Assembly: GCA_937872895.1 (NCBI GenBank)
Contig: CALMUP010000009.1
Span: 62,001-126,000, forward strand
DNA from: an uncultured Verrucomicrobiota bacterium
GTDB taxonomy: Bacteria; Verrucomicrobiota; Kiritimatiellia; CAIVKH01
DNA: 64,000 bases
Direction: 5' to 3'
Under the pieces are notes generated by a model that did not search any database, was not told the origin of the DNA, and worked only from the letters and a program-made list of their open reading frames with translations. The position numbers and the translations under genes are program-made. Shown here piece by piece: positions 45,454 to 53,551 of the stretch; within the stretch, counting starts at the first letter, position 1, and every line of letters begins with the position of its first letter.

Positions 45454-45652
45454 GATAAACCCCTATCACAACACCCCTGTCAATACAAGCGTTCCCCGCG
45501 CTCCGGGCCATCCAACGCATACGAAAAATACACAATATTTGGATTGCCATACCAGCACAGGTAGGCATGATTAGAAACGGTTAAGTGTTTCTCGTCCTGC
45601 CACCTAGTGGAACGGCTTATCTTTCGGCAGTCGATCAAGCGAGGTTGAAGTA

Positions 45653-48600
45653 ATGATCATGAACAAACGTTGTGCGCTTTTTCTCGTTGTTCTGTTTGCC
45701 GGTTGCTTAACCGGTTTGGCCCAGACCAACCAGGGACCAACCGTCACCCGACCGGTATCCGTCACGGCTAGCGAGGACGTGGCCTTCACCTTCAGTGGGG
45801 GCAATCTGATCAGTGTGGCTGATCCGGATGTCGGCGCGAGCAACCTGGTCGTCAATCTTTCGGTGACCGGCTCCGGAACCTTGCAGTTGAGTGGTGTGGC
45901 GGGACTGACCTTCACCAACGGATCGAATGGTTCGTCGTCGATGGCTTTCCGTGGCGTGTTGACCAATATCAACAATGCATTGAACAACCTCCAGTACACC
46001 AGTGCGGCGAACTCCAACGGCACCTTTGTCATGACGATCAATGTGAACGATCTCGGTCACAATGGTAGCGGTGGTGCCCGCTCGACCAATGTCACGGTCA
46101 ACATCGCGGTGGCGCCGGTGAACGACCGTCCGGTGATCGACCTGCCACCCGCGAATTGGGTGGCGGAGGAGGGGCAGATCGTGCTTCCCATCCGCAACCT
46201 TGATCCCGACCGGCTCGACACCAACGGATCGTCCTATACATTCCGCTTCTCGATGTCCGCGACCAACGGCGTCTTCGTGCTGGGCTCGACCAATGACCTG
46301 ACCTTTACCGCAGGCAATCCGGTGATCACCACCGGCGGCGTGATCGTCATTACCAATGCCACCTTTGAAGGTCCGTATGCGGCGATGTCGAACGCCTTGA
46401 CCGGGGTGGTGTACCTCCCCCGGTTGAATGTGAATGGCGGCGATACCTGGACATTCTCGATGAACGATCTTGGCAATTTCGGATCCGGAGGCACCCTGGT
46501 GTCGAACCTGACCCGTGCCATTGTCATTACCCCGGTGAATGACCGCCCGGTACTCAATCTTCCTCCGCCGTTCCCGGTGAACGAGAACTCGACCAACCAG
46601 ATCAACCTCAGCGGACTGGTGGTGGATGTGGATGTGAACGAAACTCCAGGAGGCCAGATTTCCCTCGGGCTCTCCGTGACCAACGGTGTCATGACCCTGG
46701 GTTTGACCAATGGCTTGTCGATCACCGGGGGCGCGCTAGGCACCTCCGCCTTCACCGTGCAGGGCACACTGGCGAATGTAGATGCGGCTTTGGTTACATT
46801 TGTCTACACCCCTGACCCGTTCTTCTTCGGGTTTGACACTTTGCAAGTATCCGCGAGCGATCTGGGCAATACCGGAGCCGGCGGTGTGCTGACCACCAAC
46901 AGTTCGACCGTGATCACCATCGTTGAGGTGAACGAGGCGCCGGTGCTCGATGGTGCCGCGGTCATGACGTTGACCGCGATCAACGAGGATAACACCACCT
47001 CGCCGGGCGATACCGTAGCCGCCATCCTCGCCACCGGGGGCAATCCGATCACGGATACCGATCCGGGTGCCGTGGAAGGTATCGCCCTGGTCGATGCCGA
47101 CAACACCGGTGGTGCCTGGCAGTATTCGACGAACGCCGGCGTATCGTTTGCTCCGGTTGGCGCCGTGCTGGAGAACGCCGCCCTGCTGCTCAACACCTCG
47201 GCTCGCCTCCGCTTCGTTCCCGACGCGGACTACTTCGGCACGAACACGGTCACCTTCCGGGCCTGGGACCAGACCTCCGGGGCCAATGGCGACGCGGGGG
47301 TGGATACCGGCATCAACGGCGGCAATACGGCGTTCAGCACCAATACCGCGTTTGCCACCATCGTGGTGAATCCGGTGAACGATGCTCCGGTCGTCATCAA
47401 CGCCGCCGACTTTGTCTTCCCCGATCAACTGGAGGATGACTTCACCCCGGCCGGTACCGCCGTAAGCAACCTGTTGACCAGCCTCGGCGGCGCCCAGGCC
47501 ACCGATGTCGATGGGGATGTGATCGCTATCGCCGTTTCGGCCAGCGACACCGCCAACGGCATCTGGGAAATCTCGACCAACGACGGCGCCGCCTACTTCA
47601 ACCTCGGCGCCGTCTCGGCCGCCGCCGCCCGCCAACTGGCGCCGGATGTGCTGATCCGCTTCGTCCCGAACGCCAACTACTTCGGCCCCGCTACCATCGC
47701 CTTCCGCCTGTGGGACCAGACCGCCGGTACGAACATGGGCATCGGCAACACCACCGTGAATGGTGGAGCCACTGCGTTCAGCGCACTGGTGGCCACCGGT
47801 CGCGTCCAGGTCCTCGATGTGAACGAGGCGCCGCTGCTCGACGGTGCCGCCAACATGGTCATGACCCCGATCCAGGTGAACACCTTCGCCAGCGCCGGCG
47901 ACACCGTGTCCGCGATCATCGCCAGTGCCGGCAATCCGATTACCGACAGCGACGCCGGCGATCCCGAGGGCTTTGCGGTCATCGCCGTGGATAATCAGTT
48001 CGGTTTGTGGCAGTTCTCGACCGATGCCGGGGCGAACTGGACCCTGTTTGGCCCGGTCACATTGAATTCAGCGACCCTGCTCGATACCTCCGCGTTGATC
48101 CGCTTCGTTCCGCTTCCCAATTTCAGTGGTGGCGCCACGATCACGATCCATGCCTGGGACCAGTCATCCGGTGCGAATGGCCTCGGCGGCGTCGATGTCG
48201 CCAGCAACGGCGGCTCCACCGCCTTCAGCACGAACAGTGTTGACGTCACCCTGACCGTAACCTCGACGAATAACGCTCCGGTTCTCGACAATACCGGGAA
48301 CATGGTGCTTACCAGTATCCTGCAGGACAATACGAATAGCCCCGGTGACGCCGTGGTGGTCATCGTCGCCTCCGCCGGCGGCGACCGCATCACCGATATT
48401 GACCCGGGAGCCCTCGAAGGTCTGGCCATCATGGGCGTCGATGACAGCAACGGCACCTGGCAATACTCGGTCAATGCCGGCGCCACCTGGTTGCCCTTCG
48501 GCACCGTATCGGATTCCGCAGCGACCCTGCTCGATCAGGATGGTTTAATCCGGTTCGTTCCCGCTCCTGCTTTCGCCGGTCCGGCGGAAATCGTTTTCCG

Positions 48601-50686
48601 CGCCTGGGACCAGTCGAGCCTCTTCGTGAGCGGAGCAACCGGGATCAATGTGTCCATCAACGGCGGCACCACCCCGTTCAGTACCGGCATTGAAACCGCC
48701 CGCATCGAGGTGATCGCGATTGGGGTCAACGCCGCGCCCAACCTGAACAACGCCGGCGACATGACGCTGCCCTCCATCTTCCAGAACAACTTCACGAACA
48801 CCGGGGCAACCGTTGGCGCAATCATCACCAGCGACCTCATCAATGCCATCACCGATCTCGATGGCGATCCCCTCGGCATTGCCGTCATTGCCGCCGATTT
48901 CTCCAATGGTATCTGGCAGTACTCGACCACGTCCGGAGCCTCCTGGAACGCCCTGAACAACATCTCCAGCACCCTGGCCGTGCTCCTCGACACCAATGCG
49001 TTGATCCGCTTCGTGCCGAACGCCAACTTCAACGGCCCGGCCGGCACGATCACCTTCCGCGCCTGGGACCGCTCCGACAACCGCCCGAGCGGCTCTACCG
49101 GCATCGACACCTCGGTGAACGGCGGCAGCTCTCCGTTCAGCGCACAAACCGAGGATGCCTCGATTGAAGTCGTCCCGATGTCCGACTTCATCGTCCACGC
49201 CGTCCCGCTCAGTACGCCGGTTCCCGGATCCCTGGTGACCTACCGCGTCTCCGTCACCAACCGCGGTCCGACCGATGCGACCAATGTCCTGGTAAACAAT
49301 GTGCTTCCGCCCGAAGTGACCCCGACCGGCACCGTCAGCACCAACCTCACCACCATTTTTGCCGGTGGCAGCAAGTTCTTTACCGTCACCGTGGCCATCC
49401 CGTCGGACCTCCGCGGCAACTTGACCAATGTTGCCTCGGTGACCAGCGAGAACATCGACTTCACCCCGGCGAACGCCACCACCACCAACATCACCGCCCT
49501 GGTCCCCGCTGCGGACCTGGTGCTGGTGGTCAGCAACCGCCCGTCCTCGGTCTCCGCCAACAAGCCCTTCAGCTATGCCATCTCCGTCACCAACCGCGGC
49601 CCCAGTGATGCCTTGTCGTTGACGGTGACCAGTGTGCTGCCTGCGAACGTGACCTTCCTTGGCGCGAGCGGTGGCGTGTTTGCCGCGAACACCGTGAGTT
49701 TCGGCCCGGTTACCCTCGCCGTTGGCCGCGCCACCTCCTGGCTGGTCCGCGTCAAGGCTCCTACGAACGTGAACACCACGGTTACCGGCTTGACGGTCGC
49801 CGCCTCCGTGGAAGCAGATCCGGTCCTAACCAACAATGCCGTCACTGCCACGACCCGGATCAATGCCGCGATTCCCGGCACCGATACCGACGGTGACGGA
49901 AAGGGCGACGCGGTCTCCTTCAACAGCGCCTCCTCCACCTGGTTTGTCCGTGGCTCGATCGCCGGCTCTTCGCAATTCGGATTTGGATTCCCCGGGGTCC
50001 TGCCCGCGATGGGGGATTATGACGGTGACGGCAAGTGGGATACTTCCGTGTTCCACCCGGCCAGCGGCACCTGGTACTTGTTCCGCAGTTCCCTTGGTTT
50101 CACCACCACGCAGTTCGGCTTCGCCGGAACCCTGCCGGTTCCTGCCGATTACGACGGGGATGGGCGTACCGATCTCGCCGTCTACGATCCCGCCAACGGC
50201 ACCTGGTATATCTTCCGCAGCACCCTTGGCTTCACCACAACCCAGTTCGGATACAGCGGCGCCAAACCCGTGCCCGCCGATTACGACGGTGATGGCCGCG
50301 ATGATCTTGCCGTGTATGATGCCAATGCCGGCCTGTGGTACATCTTCCGCAGCACCCTCGGCTTCCAGCAGACCACCTTCGGCTTCCCAGGCACCGTCCC
50401 GGTTACCGGCGATTTCGACGGCGACAGCAAGGCTGATATCGGTGTGTACCACGCGGCCAGCGGTACCTGGTTCATCTTCCGCAGCAAACTGGGCTTCCAG
50501 CAAACGGTGTTCGGGTTTGCCGGCACCATTCCCGCCCCGGGCGACTACGACGGTGATGGCCGCACCGACCTCGGCGTGTACGATCCGGCCCAGGCCCGCT
50601 GGTACCTGCAGAAATCGACCCAGGGTTTTGAAACATTCATCCAGGGACCGGTTGGCGGCAAACCGGTGACCGTTCCCGCCCAGTAG
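45653..50686 (+). CDS. Giant modular secreted protein (cadherin-like, DUF11 and calcium-repeat modules)
   Basis: ATG 45653 follows GAGG by eight bases. The 1677-residue protein has a signal peptide ending FAGCLTGLAQ, cut either by signal peptidase I or, less likely, as a lipoprotein. Residues about 25-430 hold three cadherin-like modules (GTLQLSGVAGLTFTNG, NDRPVIDLP). About 430-1180 holds five tandem modules of about 149 residues ending in RFVPNANYFGPATI...RAWDQ. About 1180-1400 holds two DUF11 domains (VTYRVSVTNRGPTDATNVLV). The C-terminus has six copies of a 44-residue calcium-type repeat (DYDGDGRTDLAVYDPANGTW) that could form a beta-propeller. It is probably a surface adhesin or matrix protein and is the first gene of the secretion operon. 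Confidence 0.85.
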   Translation: MIMNKRCALFLVVLFAGCLTGLAQTNQGPTVTRPVSVTASEDVAFTFSGGNLISVADPDVGASNLVVNLSVTGSGTLQLSGVAGLTFTNGSNGSSSMAFRGVLTNINNALNNLQYTSAANSNGTFVMTINVNDLGHNGSGGARSTNVTVNIAVAPVNDRPVIDLPPANWVAEEGQIVLPIRNLDPDRLDTNGSSYTFRFSMSATNGVFVLGSTNDLTFTAGNPVITTGGVIVITNATFEGPYAAMSNALTGVVYLPRLNVNGGDTWTFSMNDLGNFGSGGTLVSNLTRAIVITPVNDRPVLNLPPPFPVNENSTNQINLSGLVVDVDVNETPGGQISLGLSVTNGVMTLGLTNGLSITGGALGTSAFTVQGTLANVDAALVTFVYTPDPFFFGFDTLQVSASDLGNTGAGGVLTTNSSTVITIVEVNEAPVLDGAAVMTLTAINEDNTTSPGDTVAAILATGGNPITDTDPGAVEGIALVDADNTGGAWQYSTNAGVSFAPVGAVLENAALLLNTSARLRFVPDADYFGTNTVTFRAWDQTSGANGDAGVDTGINGGNTAFSTNTAFATIVVNPVNDAPVVINAADFVFPDQLEDDFTPAGTAVSNLLTSLGGAQATDVDGDVIAIAVSASDTANGIWEISTNDGAAYFNLGAVSAAAARQLAPDVLIRFVPNANYFGPATIAFRLWDQTAGTNMGIGNTTVNGGATAFSALVATGRVQVLDVNEAPLLDGAANMVMTPIQVNTFASAGDTVSAIIASAGNPITDSDAGDPEGFAVIAVDNQFGLWQFSTDAGANWTLFGPVTLNSATLLDTSALIRFVPLPNFSGGATITIHAWDQSSGANGLGGVDVASNGGSTAFSTNSVDVTLTVTSTNNAPVLDNTGNMVLTSILQDNTNSPGDAVVVIVASAGGDRITDIDPGALEGLAIMGVDDSNGTWQYSVNAGATWLPFGTVSDSAATLLDQDGLIRFVPAPAFAGPAEIVFRAWDQSSLFVSGATGINVSINGGTTPFSTGIETARIEVIAIGVNAAPNLNNAGDMTLPSIFQNNFTNTGATVGAIITSDLINAITDLDGDPLGIAVIAADFSNGIWQYSTTSGASWNALNNISSTLAVLLDTNALIRFVPNANFNGPAGTITFRAWDRSDNRPSGSTGIDTSVNGGSSPFSAQTEDASIEVVPMSDFIVHAVPLSTPVPGSLVTYRVSVTNRGPTDATNVLVNNVLPPEVTPTGTVSTNLTTIFAGGSKFFTVTVAIPSDLRGNLTNVASVTSENIDFTPANATTTNITALVPAADLVLVVSNRPSSVSANKPFSYAISVTNRGPSDALSLTVTSVLPANVTFLGASGGVFAANTVSFGPVTLAVGRATSWLVRVKAPTNVNTTVTGLTVAASVEADPVLTNNAVTATTRINAAIPGTDTDGDGKGDAVSFNSASSTWFVRGSIAGSSQFGFGFPGVLPAMGDYDGDGKWDTSVFHPASGTWYLFRSSLGFTTTQFGFAGTLPVPADYDGDGRTDLAVYDPANGTWYIFRSTLGFTTTQFGYSGAKPVPADYDGDGRDDLAVYDANAGLWYIFRSTLGFQQTTFGFPGTVPVTGDFDGDSKADIGVYHAASGTWFIFRSKLGFQQTVFGFAGTIPAPGDYDGDGRTDLGVYDPAQARWYLQKSTQGFETFIQGPVGGKPVTVPAQ
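46940..49180 (+). repeat. Five tandem ~149-codon modules inside the giant surface protein
   Basis: Module starts, taken at the conserved proline codon before the LDGA or LDNT-type motif, lie at 46940, 47387, 47831, 48278 and 48737. Spacing is therefore 149, 148, 149 and 153 codons. Each unit contains WQYSTNAG-like and RAWDQ-like anchors. This is a coding repeat produced by internal duplication. Confidence 0.85.
49883..50675 (+). repeat. Six calcium-loop repeats with exact 132-bp period
   Basis: Codons for the first aspartate of D-x-D-G-D-x-x-D loops lie at 49883, 50015, 50147, 50279, 50411 and 50543, each exactly 132 bases (44 codons) apart. The intervening residues repeat a GTWY(I/L)FRS(T/S)LGF pattern. 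The regularity points to recent or constrained tandem duplication and suggests a propeller of six blades. Confidence 0.9.
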
Positions 50687-50714
50687 GACCCTTTCGCGAA
50701 GGAAACAATCAGGT

Positions 50715-51566
50715 ATGCACGGAAAAATGTTGATACGCGCGGTGGCGTTGGCCGGTCTGGCCGCATGGTGTGGAACACGGCCTGCCCAGGCCTGGATCTT
50801 CGGTGACAAGAAGGACGAAGCAGCGAAGAAAGGCGCTCCCGGACAGGTCGTCATGCCCCCGACCGCACCCGCTGCGCCAGCAGTCGTCGGCGCCGCCCCG
50901 GCCTCCGAATCACGCATTGCTCCGGCCTCATCCGCCTCCACCGTACCGGCCCCGTCCGAGTCGCGCTTGGTGGCCCGGCCCCACATGCGCTTCACCAATC
51001 CGGATGATGAAAAACAGTTGCTCACCTTCATCAATGCCCGTCGCCGCGCGCAGGAGGATTTCGTCGTGGTGACCAGGCTGATCGAGGAGAAAAACCTGGA
51101 AATCCGGACCTTCAACCAGCAGATGAACGAGTTGTTCGGTATCGATCCCGACCTGAACTACCAATTTGATGCCGATACCGGCGCGATCTTCCAGCTGGTC
51201 CTGAAACCCGGCCAGACCGAGGAGCAGAAACGGCAGACCAGCATCAACGCCGACCAGTTGAAGGACTTCTATGACTTCACCACCCTGCGTACCCTGACCA
51301 ACGAGGTTGAACGCACCCGCTTCATGCGCCTAGCCGCCGGAAAGCAACTCGCCTCCGACCAGATTCGCGTCCTGCTCCTCCTCCAGAACGAGAAGGAGAT
51401 CGAGAACACCACCCTGCACGAGGAGATGGCCAGCCGCTATGCCATCTCGATGGACCGCGAATACCGGTACGATGACGATTCCAAGACCCTTTTTGAGCTG
51501 GTGCTGGTTCCCAAGGACTTTGTCGAGCCGACGGCCGCCGATGTGGCGCCGAAGAAATCCAACTAA
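50715..51566 (+). CDS. Secreted protein with an internally duplicated domain, unknown function
   Basis: The 283-residue protein has a signal peptide (IRAVALAGLAAWCGTRPAQA) and an Ala/Pro/Ser-rich linker (about 40-88). Two related segments of about 70 residues follow, at about 91-165 and 202-267. Each has a coiled helix followed by a compact strand pair; LNYQFDADTGAIFQLVLKP in the first corresponds to YRYDDDSKTLFELVLVP in the second. I do not recognise the family. It lies 28 bases after the giant modular gene and 18 bases before the TpsB gene, on the same strand, so it is very probably part of the secretion operon and may act in the periplasm as an accessory or chaperone (inference). Confidence 0.72.
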   Translation: MHGKMLIRAVALAGLAAWCGTRPAQAWIFGDKKDEAAKKGAPGQVVMPPTAPAAPAVVGAAPASESRIAPASSASTVPAPSESRLVARPHMRFTNPDDEKQLLTFINARRRAQEDFVVVTRLIEEKNLEIRTFNQQMNELFGIDPDLNYQFDADTGAIFQLVLKPGQTEEQKRQTSINADQLKDFYDFTTLRTLTNEVERTRFMRLAAGKQLASDQIRVLLLLQNEKEIENTTLHEEMASRYAISMDREYRYDDDSKTLFELVLVPKDFVEPTAADVAPKKSN

Positions 51567-51584
51567 CCCCGAGCGGTATCCTCC

Positions 51585-53534
51585 ATGAACAAAAGCATGT
51601 ATCCTCTTTCCGTCGTGCTGCGACTGGCTCTGGTCGCGCTGCTGGCCCGCCAAGTACTCGCCACGGATCCCGCCCGCGATGTCGGCGTCGCCCAGCAGGA
51701 ACTCGGCAAGGCCCAGAAGGAAATGACCGACAAGCTCAACGAGCCGAAGCCCCGCAAAAAGCCCACCAAGTCGGTTGACGAGGTGCTGGGTACCAATGCC
51801 GCACCCACTGCGGAGTCGGCCCCGACCGCCGCGCCCGCCACCAATGCGGCATCCCGGTCGCGATCGGAAACGAAGAAAGCCTCGCCTGCGCCGGACGCTC
51901 CCGCCGCGGAAACCCCGGCTACGGGCGGCGAACGCGTCACCGCGCTGATGATTGATGGCGATGCCAACCTGCTGGACCAACTCGGATTGCGCCGTGACCT
52001 CGAAGCCGAGGTGATCGGCCGCAGTTTCACTGAAAACCGCGCCCGCGAACTCGCCAAGACCTACGAGGCACGGCTCCACGATGCCGGCTATTATTTCGCC
52101 TCGATCGCCGCCGAGTGGCCGCTCAAGAACGGGACCTTGACCCTGGTGGTCGATCAGGGTCGCTACGGCACCACCCGCGTTCATCAGCGCGGTGCGGATG
52201 GACAACAACCTTACCGCGGCCGCTTCTTCAGCGAGCAGAACATCCGCAACCGCCTCAAGAGCCTGAAAGAAGGCGAAGCCTTCAACTACGCCGAGTTGTA
52301 CACCTCGGTTTACCGGATCAACGCCCATCCCGACCTGACGGCCGATGTCGATCTCAAGCCGCGCGAGGAAAAGAAGGGCAACTACACCCGCCGCGTGGTG
52401 GATATGGACTTTGCCGTGGAGGACAGTCTCCCGTTGCACGGATCGCTCGAATTCGCCAACGACGGCACCGATGTCACTGACGAGTGGGGGGTGAGCCTCA
52501 CCCTCCAGTACCTCAATGTCTCGGGCGTGGAGGATGTGCTGTCCCTGAATGTACCGGTCTCGATCGACCTCGAATCGATTCGCTCCGTCTCGCTCGGCTA
52601 TTACCGGCCGGTTGATTGGAACCAGGGCGGCAGCATTGCGTTATTCGGCGGCTATTCCGAGCTTGAATCGGAAAGCATTGTCGAGCAGATCGGGCTCGAA
52701 GGGGAAGGCTGGTTCGTCGGCGCACAGGGCTCCTACAACCTCATCGACAACCGGGATTACACCCTGGCTGGTAGCCTCGGAATCAGCCACAGCGTGGTTA
52801 GCGACAACCTGGTCGTGGAGGATGAGCCGGAACTCGACCGCGAAGTGTCCCTCACTCCACTCCTCCTCCTCGGCACCTATGTCGCCAATACCCCCGATCG
52901 GTGGGGCGGCCTGACCATGGGCAACCTGGGCCTCACCGTCCACTCCTCCAGCTTCCCCGGCGCTTCGGATGACGAGGAGTTTGAGCTGCAGCGCGAAAAC
53001 GCCAAGGCCGATTACCTGATTGTCCGTACCACCGTTTCCCGGATCCAGCCGGTCTTCGCCGATCCGGATGCATCGGAAGACCTTTCCTGGACCCTGTTCA
53101 CCAAACTCGATGGCCAGGTTGCATCCGAACCCCTGATCCCCTCCGAGCAGAAGGGCCTGGGCGGGTACAGTACCGTTCGCGGTTACATCGAGCGCGAATT
53201 CCTTGGTGACGACGGCGTCAACGGCACCGTCGAGCTGCGCACCCCGCTGCACAGCAGCTCGGTATTTCCGAAGTGGTTCAAGAAGTACAACGAGAAGGAT
53301 CCGGCCTTCGAGACGGTTCAGGGCGTCCTGTTCCTCGATGCCGGTTACCTGTCGCTCAAGGATTCGCTCGCCGGCGAGGAGGAGGACTACACCATCGCCA
53401 GCGTCGGCCTGGGCTTCCGGATCGCCCTGGGTTCGCATGCCCAGTTCCGCGCCGACTGGGGCTTCCCGCTGGAGGAAACCGAGGATTCCGATACGAGTGG
53501 CCGCGGCCACCTGAGCCTGCAATTGCTGTTTTGA
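51585..53534 (+). CDS. TpsB outer-membrane transporter of a two-partner secretion system
   Basis: The 649-residue protein has a signal peptide and a long Ala/Pro/Lys linker (about 25-110). POTRA-type domains follow at about 115-285 (GRSFTENRARELAKTYEARLHDAGYYFASI; FSEQNIRNRLKSLKEGEAFNYAELYTSVYRIN). A C-terminal beta-barrel follows, with the essential loop motif GGYSTVRGY at about 526-534 (the VRG signature of Omp85/TpsB proteins). The final strand ends in an aromatic residue (LSLQLLF), as expected for BAM-dependent insertion. It lies directly upstream of the giant TpsA gene, the usual order in such systems, and should export that protein. Confidence 0.92.
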   Translation: MNKSMYPLSVVLRLALVALLARQVLATDPARDVGVAQQELGKAQKEMTDKLNEPKPRKKPTKSVDEVLGTNAAPTAESAPTAAPATNAASRSRSETKKASPAPDAPAAETPATGGERVTALMIDGDANLLDQLGLRRDLEAEVIGRSFTENRARELAKTYEARLHDAGYYFASIAAEWPLKNGTLTLVVDQGRYGTTRVHQRGADGQQPYRGRFFSEQNIRNRLKSLKEGEAFNYAELYTSVYRINAHPDLTADVDLKPREEKKGNYTRRVVDMDFAVEDSLPLHGSLEFANDGTDVTDEWGVSLTLQYLNVSGVEDVLSLNVPVSIDLESIRSVSLGYYRPVDWNQGGSIALFGGYSELESESIVEQIGLEGEGWFVGAQGSYNLIDNRDYTLAGSLGISHSVVSDNLVVEDEPELDREVSLTPLLLLGTYVANTPDRWGGLTMGNLGLTVHSSSFPGASDDEEFELQRENAKADYLIVRTTVSRIQPVFADPDASEDLSWTLFTKLDGQVASEPLIPSEQKGLGGYSTVRGYIEREFLGDDGVNGTVELRTPLHSSSVFPKWFKKYNEKDPAFETVQGVLFLDAGYLSLKDSLAGEEEDYTIASVGLGFRIALGSHAQFRADWGFPLEETEDSDTSGRGHLSLQLLF

Positions 53535-53551
53535 TGAGGAGACATCACACC

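Noticed and set aside
45454-45540. Consensus TTGACA on the minus strand upstream of the hybrid kinase
   Set aside because: No acceptable -10 box lies at 16-18 bases, and the element is too close to the start codon.
49883-50675. Possible CRISPR array because of exact 132-bp periodicity
   Set aside because: The units are coding, differ at many positions and encode a calcium-binding protein motif; there are no short identical repeats with unique spacers and no cas genes.
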